DNA of 64,000 bases. It comes from EB88 sp965199135. Lineage in GTDB: Bacteria > Acidobacteriota > Terriglobia > Terriglobales > Acidobacteriaceae. The stretch is taken from NCBI GenBank assembly GCA_965199135.1, contig OZ240685.1, positions 1,488,001-1,552,000 of the forward strand, written 5' to 3'. The notes beneath the pieces were generated by a model. It was not told where the DNA came from, made no database searches, and worked only from the letters and a program-made list of their open reading frames with translations. Position numbers and translations under genes: made by a program. Shown piece by piece: positions 1 through 8,657 of the stretch (positions within the stretch are counted from its first letter, which is position 1; every line of letters begins with the position of its first letter).

Positions 1-277
1 GGAGGTCTGCATTGGAGCGCATCCGTCGCAGGCCCATATCTCCGCCAAGAAGATGCCAGATCACTTCGGGCTCCATGGAGATCTGTCCACTCTGCGGCTC
101 GAGATAGTCCTTTGCGACACACTGCAGGCCGTCTACGTCCAGCGGCTCCAGAGCAGCGAGGAGATCATCCCAGCAACGCCCATCGAGGCGAATGGTCGAT
201 CTGCGGGCATAGAGTGCGGCACCGCAAAAGGCGAAGATGCATAGCAGAAACAGGAGAAAAGGGGCAGCTGTGTGCAT
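1..277 (-). CDS. Partial hypothetical protein with N-terminal membrane helix
   Basis: Reading the minus strand from an ATG at 277 gives an open frame that runs off the left edge of the window, so only about 92 residues are visible. It begins MHTAAPFLLFLLCIFAF, a hydrophobic helix suitable as a membrane anchor or uncleaved signal, followed by a basic stretch (ARRSTIRLDG) and a soluble acidic region with WDDLLAALEP and WHLLGGDMGLRRMRSN. It lies 16 bases behind the stop of the membrane protein at 294-1058 and is probably co-transcribed with it. I do not recognise the family. The frame was found by direct translation. The C-terminus is outside the window. Confidence 0.6.
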   Translation of the reverse strand, partial: MHTAAPFLLFLLCIFAFCGAALYARRSTIRLDGRCWDDLLAALEPLDVDGLQCVAKDYLEPQSGQISMEPEVIWHLLGGDMGLRRMRSNADL

Positions 278-293
278 ACAGTCTTTGTAAACC

Positions 294-1058
294 TCAGTGT
301 CCGACCTTGCCGAGATCGTATTGCACCCGGTCTTGCAAAGCAACTATATATTTGCGCAGCGCTGGGGAAATTGGTTTGCGGACGGGCTCTTCGTGCCAAA
401 GTGAAACTGACCAGTAGACGAGAGTGCCAGCGTAAACAGCTGCTTTCAAGTAGTATGCGACTGATCGTGTCCAGCTCTCCGGCGCCGCATAGAGGACGAT
501 TCCTGTGGAGATCGCCGTAACTAGAGCCGATACAATCAATCCTTGAGCAATCGCGATGACATGGTTTTTCCAGCCAAGTCCGAATTGACTGGCGGAAATC
601 ATGAGCCCAATGATGATTTCGCAGGTAAGTAGGTCCAGGAACATGTCAAGCCTTATCTGGGCAAGGTCAACGCCGGTGACACTCGCGGGTTGAAGCAGGA
701 AAGATACTGCTCCAGAGAGGCAGGCTCCGATTACCACGCACACGCTGAGCCAAGTTCTAGCCTTATCTGTCCATCGACCTGTTGGGCGAAGCACGACTCG
801 AACAACCTCAATGAGGACCCATACCTGAATGACGAAGTAAGTGGCCTCAAACCCTTCGTAAATCTCTCGATAGAGCGTGCCGGAAAGTCTCGTCTCCGCA
901 CCAAAGAGAACCACACTCGATAGAAAACTGAGGAAGATCAGAGTGAAAAAGGCCGGGAAGGCATGAACGCGGCCCTTCGCCACCAGAACCACCACGAGAA
1001 CCAGGCTAGCCGCGGGACCACTCAGCCATAACGCCTCGTTGACCATCTGGGCGACCAT
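294..1058 (-). CDS. Multi-pass integral membrane protein of unknown function
   Basis: 254 residues with about six or seven hydrophobic segments (for example around residues 12-27, 35-52, 68-88, 100-122, 140-157, 168-192 and 205-220), separated by short charged loops, ending in a cytoplasmic-looking tail rich in R and K. The ATG at 1058 is preceded by AGGAGAG at a good distance, which decides the start. No catalytic motif is visible. It sits between the secreted repeat protein upstream (57 bases away) and the membrane-anchored partial gene downstream (16 bases), so the three may form one minus-strand unit. Function unknown. The transmembrane topology is my estimate from hydrophobicity. Confidence 0.75.
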   Translation of the reverse strand: MVAQMVNEALWLSGPAASLVLVVVLVAKGRVHAFPAFFTLIFLSFLSSVVLFGAETRLSGTLYREIYEGFEATYFVIQVWVLIEVVRVVLRPTGRWTDKARTWLSVCVVIGACLSGAVSFLLQPASVTGVDLAQIRLDMFLDLLTCEIIIGLMISASQFGLGWKNHVIAIAQGLIVSALVTAISTGIVLYAAPESWTRSVAYYLKAAVYAGTLVYWSVSLWHEEPVRKPISPALRKYIVALQDRVQYDLGKVGH

Positions 1059-1115
1059 CCGGCTCTCCTATCCCGGAGGGTAACAGGAACGACTCAAACG
1101 AAGATAGGTAATCTT

Positions 1116-1844
1116 CTATCCAGCGACATTGCCCCACGGGCTCTTTGCAGTGGTAGGCATCGCAGCGACATTGCCCCACGGGCTCTTTGCAGTGGTAGGC
1201 ATCGCAGCGACATTGCCCCACGGGCTCTTTGCAGTGGTCGGCATCGCAGCGACGTTGCCCCACGGGCTCTTCGCAGTAGTCGGCATCGCAGCGACATTGC
1301 CCCACGGGCTCTTCGCAGTAGTCGGCATCGCAGCGACGTTGCCCCACGGGCTCTTCGCAGTAGTCGGCATCGCAGCGACATTGCCCCACGGGCTCTTCGC
1401 AGTGGTCGGCATCGCAGCGACATTGCCCCACGGGCTCTTCGCAGTGGTCGGCATCGCACCGACATTGCCCCAAGGGCTCTTCGCAGTGGTCGGCATCGCA
1501 GCGACATTGCCCCACGGGCTCTTCGCAGTAGTCGGCATCGCAGCGACGTTGCCCCACGGGCTCTTTGCAGTGGTCGGCATCGCAGCGACGTTGCCCCACG
1601 GGCTCTTCGCAGTAGTCGGCATAGCAGCGACATTGCCCCACGGGCTCTTCGCAGTGGTCGGCATGGCAGCGACATTACCCCAGGGAGATTTTGCGGTAGT
1701 GGGCAAGGTGGCCGCCGACTCGGAGATTGCGGTATTCACCTGAGTGTCCGGAAGAGCGACAGGACTCGTCGACAGGTTGGCAGCAAAGATGGGGGACGTT
1801 ACAGTCAGGATGACACCGGCAACGATCTGCTTGACAATCTTCAT
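1116..1844 (-). CDS. Secreted protein made of fourteen 14-residue tandem repeats
   Basis: 242 residues. Residues 1-22 form a Sec signal peptide (MKIVKQ, hydrophobic core, SPIFAA cleavage site). Residues 23-46 are a Ser/Thr/Ala-rich linker. Residues 47-242 are exactly 14 copies of a 14-residue unit, consensus MPTTAKSPWGNVAA; one copy has G for A in the last pair, the first copy begins with L and the last ends with G. GGAGAG lies just before the ATG at 1844. Differences between the 42-bp units fall at third positions (CCT/CCG, ACC/ACT, GCA/GCG, AAT/AAC, GCG/GCT/GCC), so this frame, not the other open frames over the array, is the translated one. The product should be exported as a low-complexity fibrous or surface peptide. 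I know of no family match. Confidence 0.85.
   Translation of the reverse strand: MKIVKQIVAGVILTVTSPIFAANLSTSPVALPDTQVNTAISESAATLPTTAKSPWGNVAAMPTTAKSPWGNVAAMPTTAKSPWGNVAAMPTTAKSPWGNVAAMPTTAKSPWGNVAAMPTTAKSPWGNVGAMPTTAKSPWGNVAAMPTTAKSPWGNVAAMPTTAKSPWGNVAAMPTTAKSPWGNVAAMPTTAKSPWGNVAAMPTTAKSPWGNVAAMPTTAKSPWGNVAAMPTTAKSPWGNVAG
1117..1706 (-). repeat. 42-bp tandem repeat array inside the repeat-protein gene
   Basis: About 14 head-to-tail 42-bp units without spacers. On the plus strand the unit reads ctctttgcagtggtaggcat followed by cgcagcgacattgccccacggg. Units are over 90 percent identical. The one nearest the gene start (about 1670-1706) is the most divergent at the DNA level yet still encodes the same peptide, suggesting it is the oldest unit and that the rest arose by later amplification. 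Such an array should vary in copy number between strains by slippage or recombination. Confidence 0.9.
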
Positions 1845-2235
1845 GGTCTGCTCTCCGTGCGCTGAGTGCGCTCTAAAAGCAGCCTAGTGAAGACGGTGAT
1901 CGCTCAGAAAGGCTTTTCTAACAGTTCAAACCGCTAAGTGAATCTTTATCCCGCTTCTTACCTCGATTCGGTTACTGGCAGAGAACATCGTTACCTGGTT
2001 TGTAGGGCTTGGGTATCTCTACGGCCCTCACCCGTGTAGAAATGCCTCATGACTTCGGTAATGGGCAGCCCGGCATCTGCAGGCTCTTCCACGCAGAAGC
2101 CCAGGCGACTCAGCCCCGTGCGTGTCAAGTGAATTTGTCGTACTTGGGTAACATACAACTCTGTCATCCTTGGTGCACTCTCGTGAGATGCACCAAGATG
2201 TATTCAATCCACTAAGTCTTTCCTGGTCAATTTAG
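1845..2235. other. Gene-free interval between the repeat protein and sucD
   Basis: Nearly 400 bases with no convincing coding frame; a 68-codon plus-strand frame at 2009-2215 has no ribosome binding site or recognisable sequence. The part next to 1844 should hold the promoter of the repeat-protein gene, but I cannot name clear -35 and -10 boxes. The other end contains the hairpin listed separately. Confidence 0.5.
2169..2197 (-). terminator. Strong hairpin downstream of sucD
   Basis: Perfect 9-bp arms CTTGGTGCA and TGCACCAAG flank an inner TCTC/GAGA stem. It lies about 40 bases beyond the sucD stop. No T-run follows it on the minus strand, so intrinsic termination is uncertain; it could also be an mRNA 3' stabiliser. 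Confidence 0.45.
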
Positions 2236-3108
2236 TTATCGTCCTAAGACGCTGGCAACGGTGGCACCTATCTCGGCCGGCGATTCGACGACATGGATGC
2301 CCGCAGCGCGGAGCGCGCTCATCTTCTCTGCAGCCGTGCCCTGACCACCGGAGATGATGGCGCCCGCATGGCCCATCCGGCGGCCCGGTGGCGCCGTTTG
2401 CCCAGCGATGAAGCCTACCACCGGCTTGCGGACGTGATCCTTGACGTAGGCCGCCGCGGTCTCTTCGGCCGTGCCGCCGATCTCGCCGATCAGGATGATC
2501 GCCTCGGTCTCCGGGTCCTCATTCAGCATTCTCAATGCGTCGGTGTGCGTGGTGCCGATCACCGGGTCGCCACCGATCCCGATCGCCGTCGACTGTCCGA
2601 TCCCGCGCTGCGTCAGCTGGTAGACCGCTTCATAGGTCAACGTTCCCGAGCGGGAGACGATGCCGACCGAGCCTTCTTTGTGGATGCGGCCCGGCATGAT
2701 GCCGATCTTGGCCTTGCCCGGCGAGATCACACCCGGACAGTTCGGCCCGATCAACACCGAACGCGAGGTCTTGAGCACGCTCCAGACCTCGACCATGTCA
2801 TTCGTTGGAATGCCTTCCGTGATGCAGATGATCAGCGGCATGCCAGCCGCGTTCGCTTCGAGGATGGCATCGGCTGCAAACGGCGGCGGCACAAAGATCA
2901 CGGTCGCGTTCGCGCCGGTCTGCTTGACCGCCTCCTCCACCGTGTCGAACACCGGCCAGCCCTCGTGCGTGGTGCCGCCCTTGCCCGGCGTGACGCCGCC
3001 GACCACGTTGGTGCCGTAGGCGGCGCAGCCCTTCGCATGGAAGGTGCCTTCCTTGCCCGTGATGCCCTGCACGATGAGCCGGGTGTTCTTGTCGACGAGT
3101 ACTGCCAT
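2236..3108 (-). CDS. sucD: Succinate-CoA ligase (ADP-forming) alpha subunit
   Basis: 290 residues, the usual length for SucD. It forms the heterodimeric or heterotetrameric TCA-cycle enzyme that converts succinyl-CoA, Pi and ADP/GDP to succinate, CoA and ATP/GTP. The N-terminal CoA-binding Rossmann domain shows VQGITGKEGTFHAK and TPGKGG; the ligase domain carries GPNCPGVISPGKAKIG and the phosphohistidine loop RMGHAGAIISGGQGTA near residues 245-260. It is the third gene of an apparent sucC - HAD - sucD unit on the minus strand, 17 bases behind the HAD gene. Start ATG 3108 is preceded by AGGAG. Identification is secure. Confidence 0.97.
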   Translation of the reverse strand: MAVLVDKNTRLIVQGITGKEGTFHAKGCAAYGTNVVGGVTPGKGGTTHEGWPVFDTVEEAVKQTGANATVIFVPPPFAADAILEANAAGMPLIICITEGIPTNDMVEVWSVLKTSRSVLIGPNCPGVISPGKAKIGIMPGRIHKEGSVGIVSRSGTLTYEAVYQLTQRGIGQSTAIGIGGDPVIGTTHTDALRMLNEDPETEAIILIGEIGGTAEETAAAYVKDHVRKPVVGFIAGQTAPPGRRMGHAGAIISGGQGTAAEKMSALRAAGIHVVESPAEIGATVASVLGR

Positions 3109-3125
3109 GGGTGACGCTCCTCTTG

Positions 3126-3847
3126 TTAGGCGTTGTTCTGTTTGGCGGACGCGAGCTGCAGAGCCAGGTCCTCGAAGCTATGCGCTGTGTAGGTGTAAGG
3201 TGCGGTGGGTTCCGGGTCTTCGGTGGGACGGTACAGGAAGGCTGTCTCGAGGCCGTGGCTGGCGGCAGCCTGGAGGTCGCTATTGTGCGCCGCAACCAGC
3301 ATCACCGCACCGGCAGGCGCTCCCAGAAGCCGCACCGCACCGAGATACATCTCGGGAGCCGGCTTGTAGGTCCCGAACTGGTCTGCGCCGACGATGAGAT
3401 CCCAGGGAAGCTTGCCGAAACGGGCCATGTCCGCTAGCTGCCGGGTTGTGCCATTCGAGAAGGCGCAAACGAGACCGTGTTCCTTGAGTGCTCCAAGGCC
3501 AGCAACCACATCCGGCCAGGGGGAGAGCAGGTGCCATCCCTGGACCAGCCGGTCTCGTTCAGGGTCCGAGAGCGTGTTCAGGCCGTACTTCGGGAGCAGG
3601 CTATCGAGCGTCTCGCGGTGCAACTCATCGAACCCCGCCCAGCCGCGACGCTTCTCGCGTACCTCGGCAATGGCCGGCTTGTAGAGTGAGCGCCACTCGG
3701 CGACAAGCTTCTCCCAATCAGCTGCGCGCCCGGTTTCTTCGCCGAACCTGCTGCAGCGCGCCGTGAGGCTGCCGCGCCAGTCGACGGTGGTGCCGAAGGT
3801 GTCGAACAGAAGCGCCTGGAGCGGTCGACGGGCTGGGGCCGACTCGC

Positions 3848-3851
<4 letters not shown>
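3126..3851 (-). CDS. Type II haloacid dehalogenase-like HAD hydrolase
   Basis: Homology-like sequence runs far upstream of the TTG at 3623: in the same frame, LQALLFDTFGTTVDWRGSL supplies HAD motif I with the nucleophile Asp, so the domain begins near 3830. Motif II is AFSNGT, motif III TYKPAPEM, and the motif IV region is LVAAHNSDLQAA. This pattern is that of L-2-haloacid dehalogenases, about 230-240 residues, which remove halide hydrolytically, although many family members have other substrates. No ATG, GTG or TTG exists upstream in frame. The best candidate is a CTG at 3851 overlapping the sucC stop as CTGA, giving 241 residues. Position between sucC and sucD suggests co-expression with the TCA enzyme. 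Product family is well supported; the start is not. Confidence 0.8.
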
Positions 3852-5038
<1,187 letters not shown>

Positions 5039-5492
5039 GTGTTCTCAGGGAAAGCCGCGCCTGCCCATGATCGTGATTCCGGCACGCGCAGACCCGTTCA
5101 TAGTACAGGCGGTTCCCAGAGGTTGTCAGGCCTCCGGAAGCCAGCCGCACGTGGGCCCGGGTCGCAGATGCGAGGCCCGGGCCCGGGGTGGCGCGAAGAG
5201 GGAGCTGCCTGCGGGTGATGGTCGCGGAGCAGGAGTTGCTCTTGCAGCCGTTGTCGCCCTGCCATGCTTCAGAACCCGCTTGCCCGTCGATCAGGTAGCA
5301 GGCATTCTGGCGCTGCCCGCGCGTGACCACAGCCTGGAAGAAGCTCAGGAGGTTGAGGTCGCTGACCGAGCTGATCGCGGTGCTGGCATCGTCGCTCCCC
5401 GCAGCGTCACAAATGCTCCTCCCCGCTGCCGCAGGGTGTCAACTCGCTCGAGGGCCCTTGGGGTGGGTCTTCACACGGCGGTTTGCGCAGTG
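5039..5492. other. Intergenic region upstream of sucC
   Basis: About 450 bases between the sucC start and the 3' end of the DUF1569 gene. Long antisense-type frames cross it but none has family features. It should contain the sucC promoter. A GC-rich hairpin at 5153-5184 is the only clear structure. Confidence 0.45.
5153..5184. other. Very GC-rich inverted repeat upstream of sucC
   Basis: GGGCCCGGG at 5153-5161 pairs with CCCGGGCCC at 5176-5184; an inner TCGC/GCGA stem closes on the loop AGAT. No T-run follows on either strand. It lies in the presumed 5' leader or promoter region of sucC, about 115-145 bases from its ATG. Role unknown. Confidence 0.5.
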
Positions 5493-5945
5493 TCAACGAC
5501 TGAACTGGCGAAGGTGGTGATCGGCGTGAAGGTAGCCCCAACGCATCCAGTCCTCGAAGGACATGGGGCCGAACATCGGGTGATCGACGCGGGCCTGCTC
5601 CGGTCGGCAGAAGCGCTCAAGATCGGCCAGTACCTCCGCCCGATCCTCCTCGAAGACGCCGCTCTGCATGGTGGGCGTCCCGCGCTCGAGCGAGGGCACG
5701 GTCCTGAAGCTCTTATGCCAGGGGAGCGGCACCCAGAGGGCCCGTGATTTCAGCAGGGTTCGGGGCATCGGCAGGTCGATTGGAGCAGCCGGGATTTCAC
5801 CCATGGCCATGCGTAATGCGCCACGCAGATGACAAAGCATCTCCCCGGCGTTCATGAGGCCCCATCGCGCCTGGTCCGTCGCCTGCAGGGCACGGACGCG
5901 CTCAGCGATCGTCGCGTGGTCGATGCTTCTCGTGAGCGTGTGCAT
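5493..5945 (-). CDS. DUF1569 family (DinB-like) protein
   Basis: 150 residues starting MHTLTRSIDHATIAERVRAL. The pattern RWGLMNAGEMLCHLRGALRM, a central basic-proline stretch and the C-terminal MSFEDWMRWGYLHADHHLR match the DUF1569 four-helix fold related to DinB metal-binding proteins; the two histidine clusters (CHL and HADHH) are where such proteins bind a divalent metal. Function in the family is unknown. The ATG at 5945 was chosen because upstream in-frame sequence is antisense to the next gene and lacks similarity. It is transcribed divergently from the quinone oxidoreductase, 73 bases apart. Confidence 0.8.
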   Translation of the reverse strand: MHTLTRSIDHATIAERVRALQATDQARWGLMNAGEMLCHLRGALRMAMGEIPAAPIDLPMPRTLLKSRALWVPLPWHKSFRTVPSLERGTPTMQSGVFEEDRAEVLADLERFCRPEQARVDHPMFGPMSFEDWMRWGYLHADHHLRQFSR

Positions 5946-6018
5946 GCGGGTACACCTCAAATCGTTCCGCCTCAAGTATGCTGGCGCCACTTCCAATCGC
6001 GAGGCAGGATCAACCCCT

Positions 6019-6993
6019 ATGAGAGCAGCCTGGTACGAGAAGCAGGGACCACCACAGGATGTCCTGACCGTTGGCGAGATGCCGGACCCGGTGCCGGGTC
6101 CTGGCGAGGTCCGGATCCGCATCGCAGCCTCCGGGATCAATCCCGGAGACGTCAAGAAGGTCACGGATATCTTTGGCATTGGCATGCCGTACCCAAGAGT
6201 CATTCCGCACAGCGATGGTGCCGGTATCGTGGATCAGGTCGGCGCCGGGCTGCCGAACGGTCTCGTCGGCCAACGCGTGTGGTGCTTTGGCGCCCAATCC
6301 TACCGGCCTTTCGGCACAGCGGCCGAGTTCACGGTGGTACCGGCGGATCACGTGGCACCACTCGCCGACAACATCTCGTTCGAGACAGGCGCCTGCCTCG
6401 GGATCCCTGGCATCACGGCGCACCGAGCGGTGCATGTAGCCGGGCCCGTAGATGGCAGGACAGTAATGATCCAAGGTGCAGGCGGAGCGGTGGGCTTGTG
6501 CGCGGTCCAGCTCGCGCGCTTTGCTGGAGCCCATGTGATTGGGGTAGTTCGCTCCGAAGCCGAGGCAATCACGGCCAGCGAAGCTGGCGCCCACGAGGTT
6601 CTCTTCAGCGGGGACGAGTTGCCGCAAAGCGTACGCGCCCTTGCGCCGGACGGGATCGACCACATCGTCGAGGTCGCCTTCGCGGCCAACATCGAGCGCG
6701 ATGTCGATCTGCTGAAGCTTGGCGGGTCGCTGGCCACGTACGCGACCAACGACGCAAAGCCCACCATCCCCTTCTGGCCGATGGTCTTCAAGAACATCCA
6801 GCTCCGCTTTCTTGGCAGCGATGACTTTCCCATCGCCGCCAAGGTGGAGGCGACCCGTGATCTCAATGCGGCCCTGGCGGCAGGCTGGGCTGGCTTTCCG
6901 ATTGGTGAGCGGCTCGCCCTCGCGGAGATTGCACGAGCTCACCAACTCGCCGAGCATCCTGCACGCCCGGGTCGCATCGTGCTGACGATCTAG
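6019..6993 (+). CDS. Zinc-independent quinone oxidoreductase (MDR/alcohol dehydrogenase superfamily)
   Basis: 324 residues beginning MRAAWYEKQGPPQDVLTVGE, the typical start of NADPH:quinone reductases of the medium-chain dehydrogenase family. The GroES-like domain shows PGPGEVRIRIAASGINPGDVK and lacks the catalytic zinc ligands; the Rossmann domain has MIQGAGGAVGLCAVQLARFAGAHVIG (AGGAVG nucleotide loop) near residue 150. It is expected to reduce quinones or enones with NADPH in the cytoplasm. The longer frame upstream is antisense to the DUF1569 gene, so the ATG at 6019 with gaggcagg upstream is preferred. Substrate not predictable. Confidence 0.9.
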   Translation: MRAAWYEKQGPPQDVLTVGEMPDPVPGPGEVRIRIAASGINPGDVKKVTDIFGIGMPYPRVIPHSDGAGIVDQVGAGLPNGLVGQRVWCFGAQSYRPFGTAAEFTVVPADHVAPLADNISFETGACLGIPGITAHRAVHVAGPVDGRTVMIQGAGGAVGLCAVQLARFAGAHVIGVVRSEAEAITASEAGAHEVLFSGDELPQSVRALAPDGIDHIVEVAFAANIERDVDLLKLGGSLATYATNDAKPTIPFWPMVFKNIQLRFLGSDDFPIAAKVEATRDLNAALAAGWAGFPIGERLALAEIARAHQLAEHPARPGRIVLTI

Positions 6994-7024
6994 CACCCGG
7001 CCCAGGGATGCGGGCCGCCGGACC

Positions 7025-8599
7025 CTAGGCGCCTGCCTGCGCTGCTGCACTTCTGGCCTGGTCGAGCGTCAGGGTCTTGCGCATGCTTTCGGCGAGCATT
7101 GCCAGCGCCGCATCCTTCCCGCAGCCGAACACTGCCCGCACCGCGTTTCCCTGTACGTAGTACGCGAGGAACTCCGCGTTTTCGGTTGAGCCGTCGATCT
7201 GCAGCTCGTCCCACTTGTCGGCATGGCCCAGGTAGCCGAACCGCTTGCCGAAGTGCGCGGTCCAGAAGAAGGGAACGCCGTGGTAGCTCTCCTCGGCGCG
7301 GGTTGCATGCGCGCCGGGCTTGCGAAGGATGCCGGCGGCGGCAACGCGCCCATGCTGCTCGGCGAGCCGCCAGTGCTCGATGCGGGTGCCGTTGACGGAC
7401 GCAGCATCGCCGGCGACCCAGACATTCGGCGCAGCCTTGAGCGTTTCATCGACCGGGATGCCACCATCGTCCTCAGTCGGCAGACCGTGCGCAAACCCGG
7501 TCTGCACCTGGACGCCCACTGCCACGATGACGAGGTCAGCAGGAAGAGATTCACCGGACGTAAGGGTGACCCCTTTCTCCGTGATCTCTTTGGTCTCTGC
7601 TTCGAGCTTCAGGGTCACGCCCTTTGCCCTGTGCAGGGCGAGGATCGCTTCCGCTGGCTTGTCACCGAACTTCTTGCTGAAGGGCGCTGCCGAGCGGCAC
7701 ACCACCGTGGCCGCCAGGCCCCGCCCCGTAAGCGCCGAGGCGGCCTCGAACGCGATGAAGCTGTCGCCGATGAGCACCGCCTTCTTGCCCCTGGCGGCTT
7801 CCTCGTCGCCCAGAAGCGCGTCGATCGCCGCAACATCGCGGATGTGCCGGATGGTGTGCACGTGCGGGAGGTCTTCGCCTGGCAGCCCGGGCTTCCTGGG
7901 TGAGCCGCCCGGCGCGAGGATCGCGGCGTCGAAGCGAAGGGTCTGGCCAGCATCGGTTGTTACCGAGCCTGCGGCAGCATCGAGGCTGGTGACCGTGGCC
8001 GCAAGGCGCGTCACCTTGAGACCTGTCTTTGCGTCGTCGCTCCAGAGCGGCAGGGTCTTGAGCGGCTTCTTGCCGGCAAGGGCCATCTTGCTCAGGTTGG
8101 TGCGATCGACCGGCTCGTCAGCCACGGGGTCGATCACCGTGATCTCTCCTGTAAAACCCTCCTGGCGGAGCGTGCAGACCGCGGCGGCGACTGCCGCTCC
8201 GCCGCCGATCGTGACAACGTGCCCGTCATTGCCTGTCTTTGCTTCTGCTGCGCTGTCGCCATGGCTTGCCAGCGTCGGCGTATTCACTGGCTCCGGGTCG
8301 ACGAGGATCGAATCGCCTTCGATCTTTGTGTTGTAGCGTTTGAGCGAGCGAAGCGGTGGCGGTTCCACCAGCCGGCCGGTCTCGAGCTCAAAGGTCCCCA
8401 TGTGCCAGGGGCAGACCAGGCGCCCGTTGCAGAGCGCGCCCTGCTCGAGTGGAGCGCCAGCGTGAGGGCATTTCGCTTCTACGGCATGAAGCTCGCCTTC
8501 CACGGTGTGGATCAGCAGGATCTCGGTATCGCCGAGCTTCACGGCCTTCTTGGTGCCGGGTTGGAGGTCGTTCGTAGACAACGCGGGTGCAAACGGCAT
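7025..8599 (-). CDS. Rieske / FAD-dependent pyridine nucleotide-disulphide oxidoreductase (AIF-like)
   Basis: 524 residues. The N-terminal Rieske ferredoxin domain has its two [2Fe-2S] half-sites, C44-P-H46 and C63-P-W-H66. After a linker at about 105-125 comes an FAD- and NAD(P)H-binding reductase (VVTIGGGAAVAAAVCTL for the FAD dinucleotide fold, VLIGDSFIAFEAASAL for NAD(P), VWVAGDAA for the second FAD motif) and a C-terminal reductase dimerisation-type domain. This order matches AIF/Nfrl-type NADH oxidoreductases that carry their own Rieske domain. Electron acceptor is unknown. Divergent from trpD, whose start lies 58 bases away. Confidence 0.92.
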   Translation of the reverse strand: MPFAPALSTNDLQPGTKKAVKLGDTEILLIHTVEGELHAVEAKCPHAGAPLEQGALCNGRLVCPWHMGTFELETGRLVEPPPLRSLKRYNTKIEGDSILVDPEPVNTPTLASHGDSAAEAKTGNDGHVVTIGGGAAVAAAVCTLRQEGFTGEITVIDPVADEPVDRTNLSKMALAGKKPLKTLPLWSDDAKTGLKVTRLAATVTSLDAAAGSVTTDAGQTLRFDAAILAPGGSPRKPGLPGEDLPHVHTIRHIRDVAAIDALLGDEEAARGKKAVLIGDSFIAFEAASALTGRGLAATVVCRSAAPFSKKFGDKPAEAILALHRAKGVTLKLEAETKEITEKGVTLTSGESLPADLVIVAVGVQVQTGFAHGLPTEDDGGIPVDETLKAAPNVWVAGDAASVNGTRIEHWRLAEQHGRVAAAGILRKPGAHATRAEESYHGVPFFWTAHFGKRFGYLGHADKWDELQIDGSTENAEFLAYYVQGNAVRAVFGCGKDAALAMLAESMRKTLTLDQARSAAAQAGA

Positions 8600-8657
8600 A
8601 GTTCGGTCTCGCTTTCGGCTGGTGGGATGCGCCGGAAGCCTCGGCTACGATACAGGG

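Noticed and set aside
1006..1675. Cys/Arg-rich and plus-strand reading frames over the 42-bp array
   Set aside because: They are open only because 42 is a multiple of 3 and the unit has no stops. Substitutions between units change residues in these frames but are silent in the frame at 1116-1844, and none has a signal peptide or ribosome binding site.
1117..1706. CRISPR array
   Set aside because: The units are contiguous without unique spacers, lie within an intact CDS, and there are no cas genes in the window.
2009..2215. 68-codon plus-strand frame near sucD
   Set aside because: No ribosome binding site and no recognisable sequence; it covers a hairpin-containing interval.
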